A DNA stretch of 64,000 bases from Burkholderiaceae bacterium 26 (GTDB taxonomy: Bacteria > Pseudomonadota > Gammaproteobacteria > Burkholderiales > Burkholderiaceae). Location of the stretch: assembly GCA_000955795.1 (NCBI GenBank), contig JYOB01000009.1:1-64000 (forward strand), given 5' to 3'. The position numbers and the translations under genes are program-made. Numbering within the stretch: position 1 is the stretch's first letter; the number at the start of each line of letters is the position of its first letter. Of this stretch, positions 45,026 to 52,975 are shown piece by piece. A model generated the notes under the pieces. That model was given only the letters and a program-made list of their open reading frames with translations. It searched no databases and was not told where the DNA came from.

Positions 45026-46200
45026 ACGATTGCATCGTCGTACTGAATTGCGGCTCGTCGAGCATCAAGTTTGCGTTGTTCGATGCCACCCTGAATCCAT
45101 TGCCGCGCGCACCCATGTGGAGCGGCAAAGTGGAGGGCATCGGCACCGAGCACCCCGTGGCGACAGAGGCAGGCGCGCCAACACAATCGCTAGAGCTTGA
45201 CAGTGCGCAGCCATATCACGCCGCGCTCATGCACATTCGCCAGCGTGTCGAGCACAGGCTGGACGGCCGCCGGCTGATGGCCGTGGCGCATCGGGTGGTG
45301 CATGGCGGCTCCAAATACTTCGCCCCGGTACGCGTGAGCGCCGATGTGTTGTCCGATCTACGCAGCTACATTCCTCTGGCGCCCCTGCATCAGCCGTTTG
45401 CCCTGGAGGCCATCGAGGCGCTTCTGTCGGACTTGCCTGATGTGCCGCAGGTCGCGTGCTTCGATACCGCTTTTCACCGCACGCTGCCGCAGGTCGAGAC
45501 GATGCTGCCGCTGCCTTATACGGCATGGGAGCGTGGTCTGCGACGCTATGGCTTTCATGGGTTGTCGTACGAATACATGTCGATCGCTTTGCCGGAACGG
45601 CATGGCGATATCGCACTCGAGCGAACCATCGTCGCGCACCTGGGAAGCGGCGCCAGCCTATGTGCAATGCACGGGCTGAAGAGCGTAGCCACAACCATGG
45701 GGTTTTCCGCCCTCGATGGCCTGATGATGGGGACGCGATGCGGCGCGCTTGATCCGGGTGCGGTGCTCTACATGATGGAGACGGAGCATCTTTCCCCTGC
45801 ACAGGTCGGGCACGTGCTGTATCACGAATCGGGTCTGCTTGGGGTGTCAGGGCTGTCTTCCGACCCGCGCGAGCTGATTGCGCGAGAGGCTGACAACCCG
45901 CGTGCACAGGCAGCGCTCGCGCTCTACGTGCGCCGGATCGTCCGTGAGATCGGTGCCCTGGTGGCCGTGCTGGGTGGCCTGGATTTCTTGGTCTTCACGG
46001 CGGGTATTGGCGAACACAATGCCGTGCTGCGCGAACGCGTTGTGGGCGCACTTGGTTATTTGGGTGCCGACCTGGATGACGCGGCCAACCAGGCGCATGC
46101 GGCGATCATCTCCAGTTCAGCGAGCCGGATTCGCGTAGCAGTGGAGCCTACAAACGAGGAGTGGGTGGCAGCACGGCATGTGGTTCAGTGCAATCGATGA
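45022..46200 (+). CDS. ackA: Acetate kinase
   Basis: The 392-residue ASKHA-fold kinase converts acetyl-phosphate and ADP to acetate and ATP. The N-terminal motif LNCGSSSIKFALFD (8-21), the catalytic region AHRVVHGG, the HLGSGAS loop, MGFSALDGLMMGTRCGALDP and the C-terminal FTAGIGEHNAVLRE are all family signatures. It is translationally coupled to the Pta fusion and ends the PHA operon. It gives ATP by fermentation when oxygen is short. Confidence 0.95.
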   Translation: MNDCIVVLNCGSSSIKFALFDATLNPLPRAPMWSGKVEGIGTEHPVATEAGAPTQSLELDSAQPYHAALMHIRQRVEHRLDGRRLMAVAHRVVHGGSKYFAPVRVSADVLSDLRSYIPLAPLHQPFALEAIEALLSDLPDVPQVACFDTAFHRTLPQVETMLPLPYTAWERGLRRYGFHGLSYEYMSIALPERHGDIALERTIVAHLGSGASLCAMHGLKSVATTMGFSALDGLMMGTRCGALDPGAVLYMMETEHLSPAQVGHVLYHESGLLGVSGLSSDPRELIAREADNPRAQAALALYVRRIVREIGALVAVLGGLDFLVFTAGIGEHNAVLRERVVGALGYLGADLDDAANQAHAAIISSSASRIRVAVEPTNEEWVAARHVVQCNR

Positions 46201-46268
46201 TCATGAGGCTTCTTGGCGAAACCGCTGATCGGCTCGGCAGACGGTTACGCAACCTCGGGCTACATCGC

Positions 46269-46298
46269 CCCATGTCCACTTGGCTTAGTGGACATGGG
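46269..46298. terminator. 12-base-pair hairpin between ackA and the Met-rich gene
   Basis: A perfect stem CCCATGTCCACT/AGTGGACATGGG with a six-base loop lies between two convergent genes. It lacks a U-tract, so termination may depend on other factors. Confidence 0.55.
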
Positions 46299-46314
46299 CT
46301 TGCGGAAATCAGCA

Positions 46315-46839
46315 TTACCGTGGCATCTGCCTCCACATCTGATGGTTCAGCATCATCTGCTCCATCATCTCGTAGTGAAGGTCCATGTACTGGTCCGACA
46401 TGTACTGGCGTTCCTTCATCTGCTCGGGCGTGAGGTGCGAGTAGTAGCCTCCCATCCCTCGCCACCCCATCATCGGGCCGCCGCCCATCATGTGGCCGCC
46501 GCGCATTCCACGGCCACCCATCATTCCAGGACCGCCCATCATTCCCGGGCCCCACAGCTCGCGCATCATGCCCATCGTGCTCTGCATCGTTGCCCAATGT
46601 TCGTCGAGCAGTTTCTGGCGCTCTTTCGGATCCTGGGTCTGACGGGCCTTGTCCATTTCTTCCTGCATCTTCTTCATATTCTCTCGAACAGCCGCCGTCT
46701 TTTTGTCGAACTCAGCCACGTTTGTTTGCGTCTGCGCGGTTTGACTGCCCTTGTTCGCGGGAGTGGTCTGTTGAGCAAGGACGGGCGCGCTGGAAATGGC
46801 CACACATGAAAGCATGGTCAGCAACACTGCTTTTTTCAT
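46315..46839 (-). CDS. Secreted Met-rich Spy/CopX-like periplasmic protein
   Basis: The 174-residue protein has a signal peptide ending near PVLAQ (residue 23), a helical charged middle (FDKKTAAVRENMKKMQEEMDK) and a Gly/Met-rich block (MMGGPGMMGGRGMRGG, residues 100-130) followed by more Met/His-rich sequence. Such Met clusters bind Cu(I) or quench oxidants in periplasmic proteins, and the fold resembles small Spy/CpxP-type stress proteins. Copper binding is an inference. It is codirectional with the rhodanese gene, 66 bases downstream of its stop. Confidence 0.65.
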   Translation of the reverse strand: MKKAVLLTMLSCVAISSAPVLAQQTTPANKGSQTAQTQTNVAEFDKKTAAVRENMKKMQEEMDKARQTQDPKERQKLLDEHWATMQSTMGMMRELWGPGMMGGPGMMGGRGMRGGHMMGGGPMMGWRGMGGYYSHLTPEQMKERQYMSDQYMDLHYEMMEQMMLNHQMWRQMPR

Positions 46840-46905
46840 CACGTATCTCCTGAAGCGAAATATGAAGGCCAATCTGAGTGAGGTGGCGTGCGATGGCGAT
46901 GGCTC

Positions 46906-47766
46906 TCAATAGGGCAATCCTTCTTCGATCGGAAGGGAAGGGTCCCGGGACCACTCGTTCCAGGATCCGAGATATAGCCGCACGTTCTTGATGCCGGCTT
47001 CCTCCAGTGCGACGAACGTTGTGGATGCGCGCGCGCCTTTGAAGCAGAAAACAATGACGGGGGTTTCCTGACGAATCCCGACGGTCGCGCATTCGGCAAG
47101 AATCTCCGCTGGTGACTTGAACATCTGCCCAGTGGGGGTCGGCTTCATCATGCGATACCACTCAAGCCAGACCGAGCCTGGAATACGGCCTTTTCGCGGG
47201 CAGAAGTCCTTGCCGTAGGGCGATGAACTCTCGCCAATCCACTCGTCCACGTCCCGTACATCGAGCTTTACGACATGCGGGTCCGCGACTGCCTCCTTCA
47301 TCTCGTCAAGGTCGACGAGGATGCGGCTTCCTTGCGTTGCCAGAGGAAAGTCGGCGGGCTTCGGGGCCGGCACGTCTGTCGTGCTTGGTAGCGCCGCCGC
47401 GCGCCATGCGCTGAAGCCACCGTGGAGCACCTTGATCTTGTCTCTGGGATAACCGAGGTAGCGGAGCAGAACGTAGCCCCGACAAGACTGCCCAAAGCCG
47501 GTCGTCATCGATTGCTCATAGACAACAGCTGTCTCCTTCCCGGACAAACCAGCCTTGCCAAAGGCTTCGCTAAATGCCTGCCGCAATGCCGCCACGCCTT
47601 GCGGCGTTGACGTCGCCAAATAAGTAAAGATTTCATGGATATTGACCGCGCCAGGCAAATGCGCTTCGGCAAAACCGGCCGCGTCCCGGGTATCGATGAG
47701 TACGAGGGGCTCGGTTTTCATCATCTCCGCCAACTCGACAGGAGACATGAGAACTCTTTCGTGCAT
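46906..47766 (-). CDS. Two-domain rhodanese sulfurtransferase
   Basis: The 286-residue protein has two rhodanese domains (about 5-125 and 145-280). The C-terminal domain carries the active-site loop CFKGAR at Cys241, and the N-terminal domain lacks a catalytic Cys, as in thiosulfate sulfurtransferases (SseA type). It moves sulfane sulfur from thiosulfate to a thiol acceptor. Start 47766 has GAGGT 6 bases upstream; ATG at 47748 is possible. It is preceded by an FNR-type box and sits beside a persulfide-handling gene cluster. Confidence 0.9.
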   Translation of the reverse strand: MHERVLMSPVELAEMMKTEPLVLIDTRDAAGFAEAHLPGAVNIHEIFTYLATSTPQGVAALRQAFSEAFGKAGLSGKETAVVYEQSMTTGFGQSCRGYVLLRYLGYPRDKIKVLHGGFSAWRAAALPSTTDVPAPKPADFPLATQGSRILVDLDEMKEAVADPHVVKLDVRDVDEWIGESSSPYGKDFCPRKGRIPGSVWLEWYRMMKPTPTGQMFKSPAEILAECATVGIRQETPVIVFCFKGARASTTFVALEEAGIKNVRLYLGSWNEWSRDPSLPIEEGLPY

Positions 47767-47862
47767 GGCCGACCTCATCGTGTGATGGACAAAGGCGTTT
47801 CGGCGCAGGCAATCTTCAAACAAGCGCCTGAAGAAAATGTAGGCACTGTGGCGAAGTCGATA

Positions 47863-47876
47863 TTGATGCCCGTCAA
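47863..47876 (-). promoter_or_regulatory. FNR/ANR-type box upstream of the rhodanese gene
   Basis: TTGAT-GCCC-GTCAA is one base from the palindromic FNR consensus. On the minus strand a -10 candidate TACATT (plus-strand 47836-47841) lies 31 bases from its centre, close to class II spacing, about 70 bases before the rhodanese start codon. Confidence 0.6.
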
Positions 47877-47936
47877 CCGGGCGCGCGGGTGCAACGCGCC
47901 ACGTTGCGCATCATGCCAAGGGTCAAGCCGACAAGC

Positions 47937-47962
47937 AGCCACCTGCAGCGCCGCAGGTGGCT
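47937..47962. promoter_or_regulatory. 10-base-pair hairpin in the rhodanese-hydrolase gap
   Basis: A perfect stem AGCCACCTGC/GCAGGTGGCT with a six-base loop lies in the 289-base gap 47767-48055. No U-tract is present on either side. It could end transcription of the hydrolase gene (minus strand, stop at 48056). I see no gene in this gap. Confidence 0.4.
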
Positions 47963-48055
47963 GACCAAAGTTTGCGCGGGAGCGGAATTGCCCCTTCTTT
48001 TAACCCCCCGGACTGCCTGCCAACTGCCGCGCAGATGGGCGCGCGCGATGTGGCC

Positions 48056-48916
48056 TCAGAGGGCGTTAAGCGGGATTTTCAGGTAGCGAACGCCGTTCTC
48101 TTCGGGCGGCGGCAGCTCTCCAGCACGGATGTTGACCTGCACTGAAGGCAGAATCAGCGTCGGCATCGCCAGCGTCGCATCGCGGGCCTGCCGCATGGCG
48201 ACAAACTGCGCCTCGGTCACGCCGTCGTGCACATGGATATTGCGATTGCGTTCGTCACGCACCGTCGTCTCCCAGGCCGGCCCCCGTCCTTCGGGCGGGT
48301 AGTCGTGACACATGAAGAGCCGGGTCTCGCCCGGCAAGTCCAGCAGCTTACGGATGGAGTGAAACAGCTCGTGTGCATTGCCACCCGGGAAGTCACAGCG
48401 CGCGGTGCCAACGTCCGGCATGAACAGCGTGTCGCCGACGAAGACCGCATCCTCGAATTGGTACGCCATGTCGGCAGGCGTGTGACCTGGCACGTGAATC
48501 GCCTTGCCGGTCAACCCGCCGACGGAGAACGTCGCGCCGTCTTCAAAAAGATGGTCGAACTGTGACCCGTCTGGCTGGAACTCCGGCTCCAGATTAAAGA
48601 GTTGTTTGAACACGGCCTGCACGCCGCGGATGTTTTGGCCGATGCCGATGCGGCCACCCAGATGACGCTTGAGATAGGGTGCGGCGGAAAGGTGGTCTGC
48701 GTGCGCATGCGTCTCAAGAATCCATTCGACGCGCAACGCACGCTCGCGCACAAACGCGATGACCCGGTCGGCGCTGGCCGTCGACGTCCGGCCCGACTTT
48801 GGGTCGTAATCCAGGACCGAGTCGATGATCGCGCACTCGGAGCGCGCTTCCTGATGAACCACGTAGGTCACTGTCCAGGTTGCCGGGTCAAAGAACGGCT
48901 GAACAATCGGTTGCAT
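48056..48916 (-). CDS. Persulfide dioxygenase-like MBL-fold hydrolase (Blh type)
   Basis: The 286-residue metallo-beta-lactamase-fold enzyme of the ETHE1/Blh group oxidises glutathione persulfide to sulfite. Metal ligands are in ETHAHADHLSA (His70, His72, Asp74, His75), then HVPGHTPADMAY and CHDYPP. GGAGG lies 5 bases before the ATG at 48916. It is divergent from the BigR-type repressor across an AT-rich operator. That pairing is the known blh-bigR arrangement for sulfide detoxification. Confidence 0.88.
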   Translation of the reverse strand: MQPIVQPFFDPATWTVTYVVHQEARSECAIIDSVLDYDPKSGRTSTASADRVIAFVRERALRVEWILETHAHADHLSAAPYLKRHLGGRIGIGQNIRGVQAVFKQLFNLEPEFQPDGSQFDHLFEDGATFSVGGLTGKAIHVPGHTPADMAYQFEDAVFVGDTLFMPDVGTARCDFPGGNAHELFHSIRKLLDLPGETRLFMCHDYPPEGRGPAWETTVRDERNRNIHVHDGVTEAQFVAMRQARDATLAMPTLILPSVQVNIRAGELPPPEENGVRYLKIPLNAL

Positions 48917-48949
48917 GGGGCCTCCTATGCCGCACATCAATCTACTGGA

Positions 48950-48976
48950 AAATAATATATTTTTTTATATACTATA
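48950..48976. promoter_or_regulatory. AT-rich BigR-type operator
   Basis: A 27-base stretch of almost pure A/T stands out in GC-rich DNA and contains the inverted repeat TATAT-N6-ATATA (48956-48971). It lies in the 82-base gap between the divergent hydrolase and bigR genes, where the BigR repressor is known to bind an AT-rich palindrome in other bacteria. Confidence 0.7.
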
Positions 48977-48998
48977 CGCATGGAAACCGAAAGCTCAT

Positions 48999-49337
48999 AT
49001 GGACAACGATCAAGTTGCTATTGACCTCGTCAGCATGCAAGCCGCCGCAACGAACGCGTGCGCCTTGCTCAAGGTGCTCGCCAATCCTGACCGACTGCTG
49101 CTGATGTGTCAGTTGTCGCAAGAGGAGCTGTCCGTGGGCGCACTGGAGGAGCGGCTGGGCATCCGGCAGCCGACGCTGTCGCAGCAGCTGGGCATCCTGC
49201 GCGAGAACGGCTTGGTGGCGTCACGTCGTGATGGGAAGAACATCTTTTATTCGGTCGAAAGTGGGCCGGCGCTCGCAGTCATGACTGTCCTTTACGAACA
49301 GTTCTGCGCCGACGGCAAAGGGGAAAAGACATGCTGA
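48999..49337 (+). CDS. bigR: BigR/SqrR-type ArsR-family persulfide-sensing repressor
   Basis: The 112-residue ArsR-family winged-helix repressor has the recognition helix around RQPTLSQQLGILRENGLV (56-73). Cys37 (LLMCQLS) and Cys103 (YEQFCAD) occupy the two positions that form the disulfide or polysulfide switch in BigR and SqrR. Metal-site residues of ArsR/SmtB are not seen. The ATG at 48999 is preferred over an upstream one inside the operator. It begins a six-gene operon and probably represses both itself and the hydrolase until sulfide or persulfide appears. Confidence 0.9.
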   Translation: MDNDQVAIDLVSMQAAATNACALLKVLANPDRLLLMCQLSQEELSVGALEERLGIRQPTLSQQLGILRENGLVASRRDGKNIFYSVESGPALAVMTVLYEQFCADGKGEKTC

Positions 49338-49765
49338 TTGACATTACAAACTTCACGCCTGGCCTTTCGCTTGCCGGCGGACTGATCATCGGTGCGGCGG
49401 CGGCCGTGCTGGTGCTGTTCAACGGCCGTATCGCAGGCATCAGCGGCATCCTGGGCGGCTTATTGGGCCTGCCACGCACCGACATGGTGTGGCGCGTGAC
49501 TTTCCTTGTGGGTCTGATCGGTGCCCCGGTCATTGCGACTTTGCTCGGCAGGCCGCCCGTTGCAGAAATCCAGGCCGGCTGGAGTGAAATCCTGGTCGCC
49601 GGCTTTCTGGTGGGCCTGGGCACGCGCTACGCCAGCGGTTGCACAAGCGGCCACGGGGTATGCGGTATCTCGCGCGGCTCCGTTCGCTCCCTGGTTGCGA
49701 CCTCGACCTTCATGGCGGCTGGCTTCCTGACCGTCTTCGTGCAACGGCATCTGATTGGAGGCTGA
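49331..49765 (+). CDS. YeeE/YedE-family transporter, N-terminal-type half
   Basis: The 144-residue membrane protein of the DUF395/YeeE-YedE family has four hydrophobic segments. The Cys motif [17 protein letters not shown] (near 100-116) is typical of the thiosulfate-type sulfur transporter. It overlaps bigR by 7 bases, and the complementary half follows 1 base after its stop, so the two halves probably assemble. In BigR operons these are the PmpA/PmpB-like pair. Confidence 0.85.
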   Translation: MLIDITNFTPGLSLAGGLIIGAAAAVLVLFNGRIAGISGILGGLLGLPRTDMVWRVTFLVGLIGAPVIATLLGRPPVAEIQAGWSEILVAGFLVGLGTRYASGCTSGHGVCGISRGSVRSLVATSTFMAAGFLTVFVQRHLIGG

Positions 49766-49766
49766 C

Positions 49767-50198
49767 ATGGCTGCCATTACCGCACTGCTCGCCGGCTTGC
49801 TGTTCGGCCTGGGCTTAATGATTTCCGGGATGGCCAATCCGGCCAAGGTGCAGGGCTTTCTCGACCTGGCAGGCCGGTGGGACCCTTCTCTTGCTTTCGT
49901 GATGATCGGCGCGATTGCCGTTGGCTCACTCGCGTTCTTCCTTGCCAAACGCCGCAAGCGTTCGTTCCTCGGATTGTCCATGCAGTTGCCAGCAAGCACG
50001 GTCGTGACATTGCGGCTGGTGTTGGGCAGCGCCTCGTTTGGTATCGGCTGGGGCTTGGCAGGCTTCTGCCCGGGCCCCGCGCTCGTGGCCCTGGGTGCGG
50101 GCTATCCGAAAGCGATTGGCTTCGTAGCCGCCATGGTGGCGGGCATGGTTGTCTTCGAGGTCTTTGAGCGAATGAAATCCAGCGCACAACACGCATAA
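49767..50198 (+). CDS. YeeE/YedE-family transporter, C-terminal-type half
   Basis: The 143-residue membrane protein has four hydrophobic segments. The family motifs [18 protein letters not shown] (15-32) and [17 protein letters not shown] (near 95-111) match the second half of YeeE proteins. ATG at 49767 is chosen directly after the partner gene's stop. It works with the preceding half, probably in sulfur compound uptake or export. Confidence 0.85.
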   Translation: MAAITALLAGLLFGLGLMISGMANPAKVQGFLDLAGRWDPSLAFVMIGAIAVGSLAFFLAKRRKRSFLGLSMQLPASTVVTLRLVLGSASFGIGWGLAGFCPGPALVALGAGYPKAIGFVAAMVAGMVVFEVFERMKSSAQHA

Positions 50199-50216
50199 AC
50201 AGGCGACGGGGAGTCA

Positions 50217-51035
50217 ATGGAAAACATCGTTGTAAGCAGCGCCGCACTTGGCGCTGTGGTCGGCCTCATCCTGGCGTTGACTGGTGCAGGTGGCGCGATC
50301 CTCGCGGTTCCGCTTCTACTGTTCGTCCTGCGCCTCAATGTTGCAGAGGCCGCGCCGGTCGCCCTGCTTGCAGTGGGCCTGTCTGCGGCCGTTGGAGCTG
50401 CCATCGGCCTGCGGGCGGGCATCGTGCGCTACCGCGCCGCTATGCTGATGGCCTTGGCCGGTACGGTCTTCTCACCCGCCGGCTTGTGGCTTGCGCACCG
50501 TCTTCCGAACGGACCGCTGACGCTGCTCTTCGCTGCCGTGCTGGCCTTTGTTGCGCTGCGCATGTTCAAGCAGGCTAGCGCGAGTGCTCCACACAAAGCG
50601 GAACCCGAGCAGCACCCGCAACCGTGTCAACTGGATAACCAGACCGGCCGCTTTGTCTGGACTGCTTCCTGCACCCGCGCGCTCGCGCTTTCGGGCATTG
50701 GCGCTGGCTTTCTCTCGGGCCTGCTGGGGGTGGGTGGGGGCTTCGTCATCGTTCCCGCGCTCAAGAAAGCCACCAATGCCCCGGTGCACTCCATCGTGGC
50801 GACCTCTCTGGCAGTCATTACCTTGGTGTCCGCCTCAGGCGTCATCACAACTGCCTTGTCCGGGCGAATGAACTGGCAGATTGGCGTGCCTTTTGCCACG
50901 GGCGCCATGCTTGCCATGCTGGGTGGGCGGGTCGTGGCCGGTCGGTTGAGCGGCCACAGGCTGCAGCAGGGCTTCGCGTTCATCGCAGGTCTTATCGCCA
51001 TCGGGATGGTGGCGAAGGTCGCGCTGGCAGCGTAA
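50217..51035 (+). CDS. TauE/SafE-family sulfite/organosulfonate exporter
   Basis: The 272-residue, eight-TM protein of the TauE/SafE family exports sulfite or small sulfonates (paired motifs LTGAGGAILAVPLLLF near 20-35 and LGVGGGFVIVPALKK near 172-186). It would remove sulfite made by the persulfide dioxygenase. It is in the bigR operon, 18 bases after the YeeE half. Confidence 0.9.
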   Translation: MENIVVSSAALGAVVGLILALTGAGGAILAVPLLLFVLRLNVAEAAPVALLAVGLSAAVGAAIGLRAGIVRYRAAMLMALAGTVFSPAGLWLAHRLPNGPLTLLFAAVLAFVALRMFKQASASAPHKAEPEQHPQPCQLDNQTGRFVWTASCTRALALSGIGAGFLSGLLGVGGGFVIVPALKKATNAPVHSIVATSLAVITLVSASGVITTALSGRMNWQIGVPFATGAMLAMLGGRVVAGRLSGHRLQQGFAFIAGLIAIGMVAKVALAA

Positions 51036-51090
51036 AGCCAAACACACAAACGTACCCAGGAAAGGTACGCCTCATACAAAGGAGACACTC

Positions 51091-51909
51091 TTGAACTCAA
51101 TCAAATCGCGCACCCTGGTCGTAGCGCTTCTGGCGGCAACCAGCATGCCGGCGCTATCGCAACCTCAGACCGTCCCGATGCACGTGCCGGAAGAGTCGTC
51201 GATCCCACAGGGGCCCATGGGGGACGCCATCAAGCGCGGCAAGGAGCTGCTGACGGATACCCACAAACAGTTGCCCCGCAACGTGGGCAACGGCCTGAAC
51301 TGCACGAGTTGCCATCTGAATGGCGGGACGACGGCCTACGCATCGCCTTGGATCGGGCTCACCGGAGCCTTTCCGGAGTACCGGTCTCGCAGCGGCAAAA
51401 TCATCTCGCTTCAGGAGCGCATCAACGATTGCTTCCAGCGCTCGATGAACGGCAAACCGCTGCCCTTCGACTCGGCAGAGATGAACGCCATCATGACCTA
51501 TATGAAGTGGCTTTCCACAGGCGTGCCTACTGGCACCAATGTGGTCGGCCGGGGTTTCGAAAAGATTGACACCTCGCTTGTTCCAAACCGGGAGCACGGC
51601 AAATCAGTCTACGAAGCACAGTGCGCGTCCTGCCATGGCGCAGAGGGGCAGGGCACCAAGAATCCGCAAGGTGGCTACATCTTCCCGCCACTGTGGGGCA
51701 ATGACTCGTTCAACGTGGGCGCTGGGATGGCCCGGCTGTATACCGCCGCTGCGTTCGTGAAGCACAACATGCCGCTTGGCCAGGGCGGCACGCTGTCAGC
51801 GCAGGATGCCGTGGATGTCGCTGCGTTCTTTACCCAGCAACCTCGCCCCGACTACGCGCCACGTGTCAACGACTGGCCTAAAGGTGACAGGCCGAAGGAC
51901 GCACGCTAA
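51091..51909 (+). CDS. tsdA: Thiosulfate dehydrogenase-like dihaem cytochrome c (TsdA)
   Basis: The 272-residue periplasmic dihaem cytochrome joins two thiosulfates to tetrathionate. It has a signal peptide ending near ALSQ (24) and haem motifs CTSCH (71-75) and CASCH (178-182). Cys114 in INDCFQRSMNG fits the unusual cysteine haem ligand of TsdA. The start is a TTG with AAAGGAG 7 bases upstream. It is followed by an FNR-like box and a small membrane protein, and is downstream of the BigR-controlled transporters. Confidence 0.87.
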   Translation: MNSIKSRTLVVALLAATSMPALSQPQTVPMHVPEESSIPQGPMGDAIKRGKELLTDTHKQLPRNVGNGLNCTSCHLNGGTTAYASPWIGLTGAFPEYRSRSGKIISLQERINDCFQRSMNGKPLPFDSAEMNAIMTYMKWLSTGVPTGTNVVGRGFEKIDTSLVPNREHGKSVYEAQCASCHGAEGQGTKNPQGGYIFPPLWGNDSFNVGAGMARLYTAAAFVKHNMPLGQGGTLSAQDAVDVAAFFTQQPRPDYAPRVNDWPKGDRPKDAR

Positions 51910-51970
51910 CGCGGGGCGGCCGGACGGCGAATCACTTAGCAAAGTGTTGCGCTACATCATGACCCCGCTT

Positions 51971-51984
51971 TTGACTTGAGTTAA
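51971..51984. promoter_or_regulatory. Degenerate FNR-type box upstream of DUF2892 gene
   Basis: TTGAC-TTGA-GTTAA has one mismatch from the FNR-family pattern. A TATAAG (52003-52008) follows at 28 bases from the centre, shorter than the usual class II spacing, so functional use is doubtful. Confidence 0.3.
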
Positions 51985-52093
51985 AAATTTCTGCAAGGCG
52001 CATATAAGACGCCCAACCTCTGAACGGATTGCGCAGCACGTTCAGCGTTGGTGAAGAAGCCTGTGCAATCGTCGTTGAATGAAGGAGTCCGCC

Positions 52094-52297
52094 ATGCAAG
52101 CAAATGTTGGAACGATCGACCGCGTAATTCGAATCGTTGTCGGGTTGGTCTTGATTGGTCTGGCCGCGACAGGGCGCGTTGGCGCCTGGGGCTGGATTGG
52201 CATCGTGCCACTCCTGACAGGCATCGTGCGCGTCTGCCCCGCCTACAGCATTCTGGGCGTGAAAACGTGCGCCGCGCCGAAGTCGGAAGCAAAGTGA
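52094..52297 (+). CDS. DUF2892 small membrane protein
   Basis: The 67-residue protein of the DUF2892 family (similar to the membrane part of YgaP) has two TM segments and the family motif GIVRVCPAYSILGVKTC (42-58). Such proteins often lie beside sulfide and persulfide genes, as here. The ribosome site is AAGGAG. A stable hairpin follows its stop codon. Confidence 0.85.
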   Translation: MQANVGTIDRVIRIVVGLVLIGLAATGRVGAWGWIGIVPLLTGIVRVCPAYSILGVKTCAAPKSEAK

Positions 52298-52305
52298 CGT
52301 CACTT

Positions 52306-52332
52306 CAGTTGGTCAGTTCTCCTGACCAACTG
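52306..52332 (+). terminator. 11-base-pair hairpin after the sulfur genes
   Basis: A perfect stem CAGTTGGTCAG/CTGACCAACTG with a five-base loop lies 8 bases after the DUF2892 stop. It has no U-tract but a position fitting the end of the transcript. Confidence 0.6.
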
Positions 52333-52446
52333 CTGTGGCCCCACTGAGCGACATTTCCCGAAGAGAGAGGCGTGAGCCAACGCCTTTGACTACCTCGTCG
52401 CCAGCGGGAATAGCGGCGTCTCAAGACTGGCAAGGTCAGGGTTCTG

Positions 52447-52572
52447 ACCAAGGGCTGGGCGTCACCCGCGTCGGCAGGCAAGGGCAATGGTGTCGACGTC
52501 AGCATCGCCGTCAGCGATTTCAAGATCAGCAAGCCTGCTGGCAAGCGCGCTATTGAGAAAATCCGCCACTGA
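52447..52572 (+). pseudogene. Possible gene remnant, unknown family
   Basis: A plus-strand frame without a start reads TKGWASPASAGKGNGVDVS (52456 onwards) and continues FKISKPAGKRAIEKIRH to a stop at 52570-52572. Its composition looks protein-like, but there is no start codon, ribosome site or recognised family. It lies in a 680-base stretch lacking an intact gene. Confidence 0.25.
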
Positions 52573-52635
52573 CGAAGCGCGCTTGCGCTTTGATTGCCGT
52601 TTCAGGTGAGCGCTCTGTGCCCAGGCAAGCGTGCT

Positions 52636-52797
52636 CAGTCTTTGGCCGCTTCCGATTGATTCTCCAGTTCGCGCAAATTCTCCAGCGCGGCCTCCGCCAT
52701 CTTGACTCGAAAGCGCCCGTTCTGGAGCTGGGTTCGAGAAAGAACTCGGCGACTGGGCTGGCGTCCCGCAAGGCGGCACAGGCATCCCCATAGTTGA
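52636..52797 (-). pseudogene. Frameshifted gene remnant on the minus strand
   Basis: One frame reads NYGDACAALRDASPVAEFFL and a shifted frame continues LQNGRFRVKMAEAALENLRE and EN(Q)SEAAKD to a stop at 52636-52638. The two parts join by a frame change near 52735. Both look like ordinary protein, suggesting a small accessory-element gene in decay. No family was recognised. Confidence 0.35.
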
Positions 52798-52821
52798 CCT
52801 GACGCCAGTTTCCGGATCGGC

Positions 52822-52947
52822 TTACCGCATCGCCTTGTTGGGGCGTTCGTGGTACTGCGGTTGGCTGCCTGAGCCCAAATTCAGCTTTCCGTGCCAGTGC
52901 ATCGGCGTGATGCGGATCAACGCCCGCAGATTGGGGTTGGCTAGCAT
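52822..52947 (-). CDS. Short possible protein, 41 residues
   Basis: An ATG at 52947 opens a 41-residue frame beginning MLANPNLRALIRITPMHWHG and ending ERPNKAMR. The composition (Trp, His, Arg, Pro) looks more like protein than chance, but no ribosome site is clear and it lies antisense to the leader of the reductase gene. It could be a real microprotein or part of the same decaying element as the remnant at 52636-52797. Confidence 0.3.
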   Translation of the reverse strand: MLANPNLRALIRITPMHWHGKLNLGSGSQPQYHERPNKAMR

Positions 52948-52975
52948 GACTTTATCCGTGCAATGGAGCATGCCG

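Noticed and set aside
52835-52975. Upstream extension of the nrdJ reading frame (MLGRSWYCGW)
   Set aside because: No similarity to reductases, no ribosome site, and it overlaps the remnant region; ATG 52976 has GGAG at good spacing.
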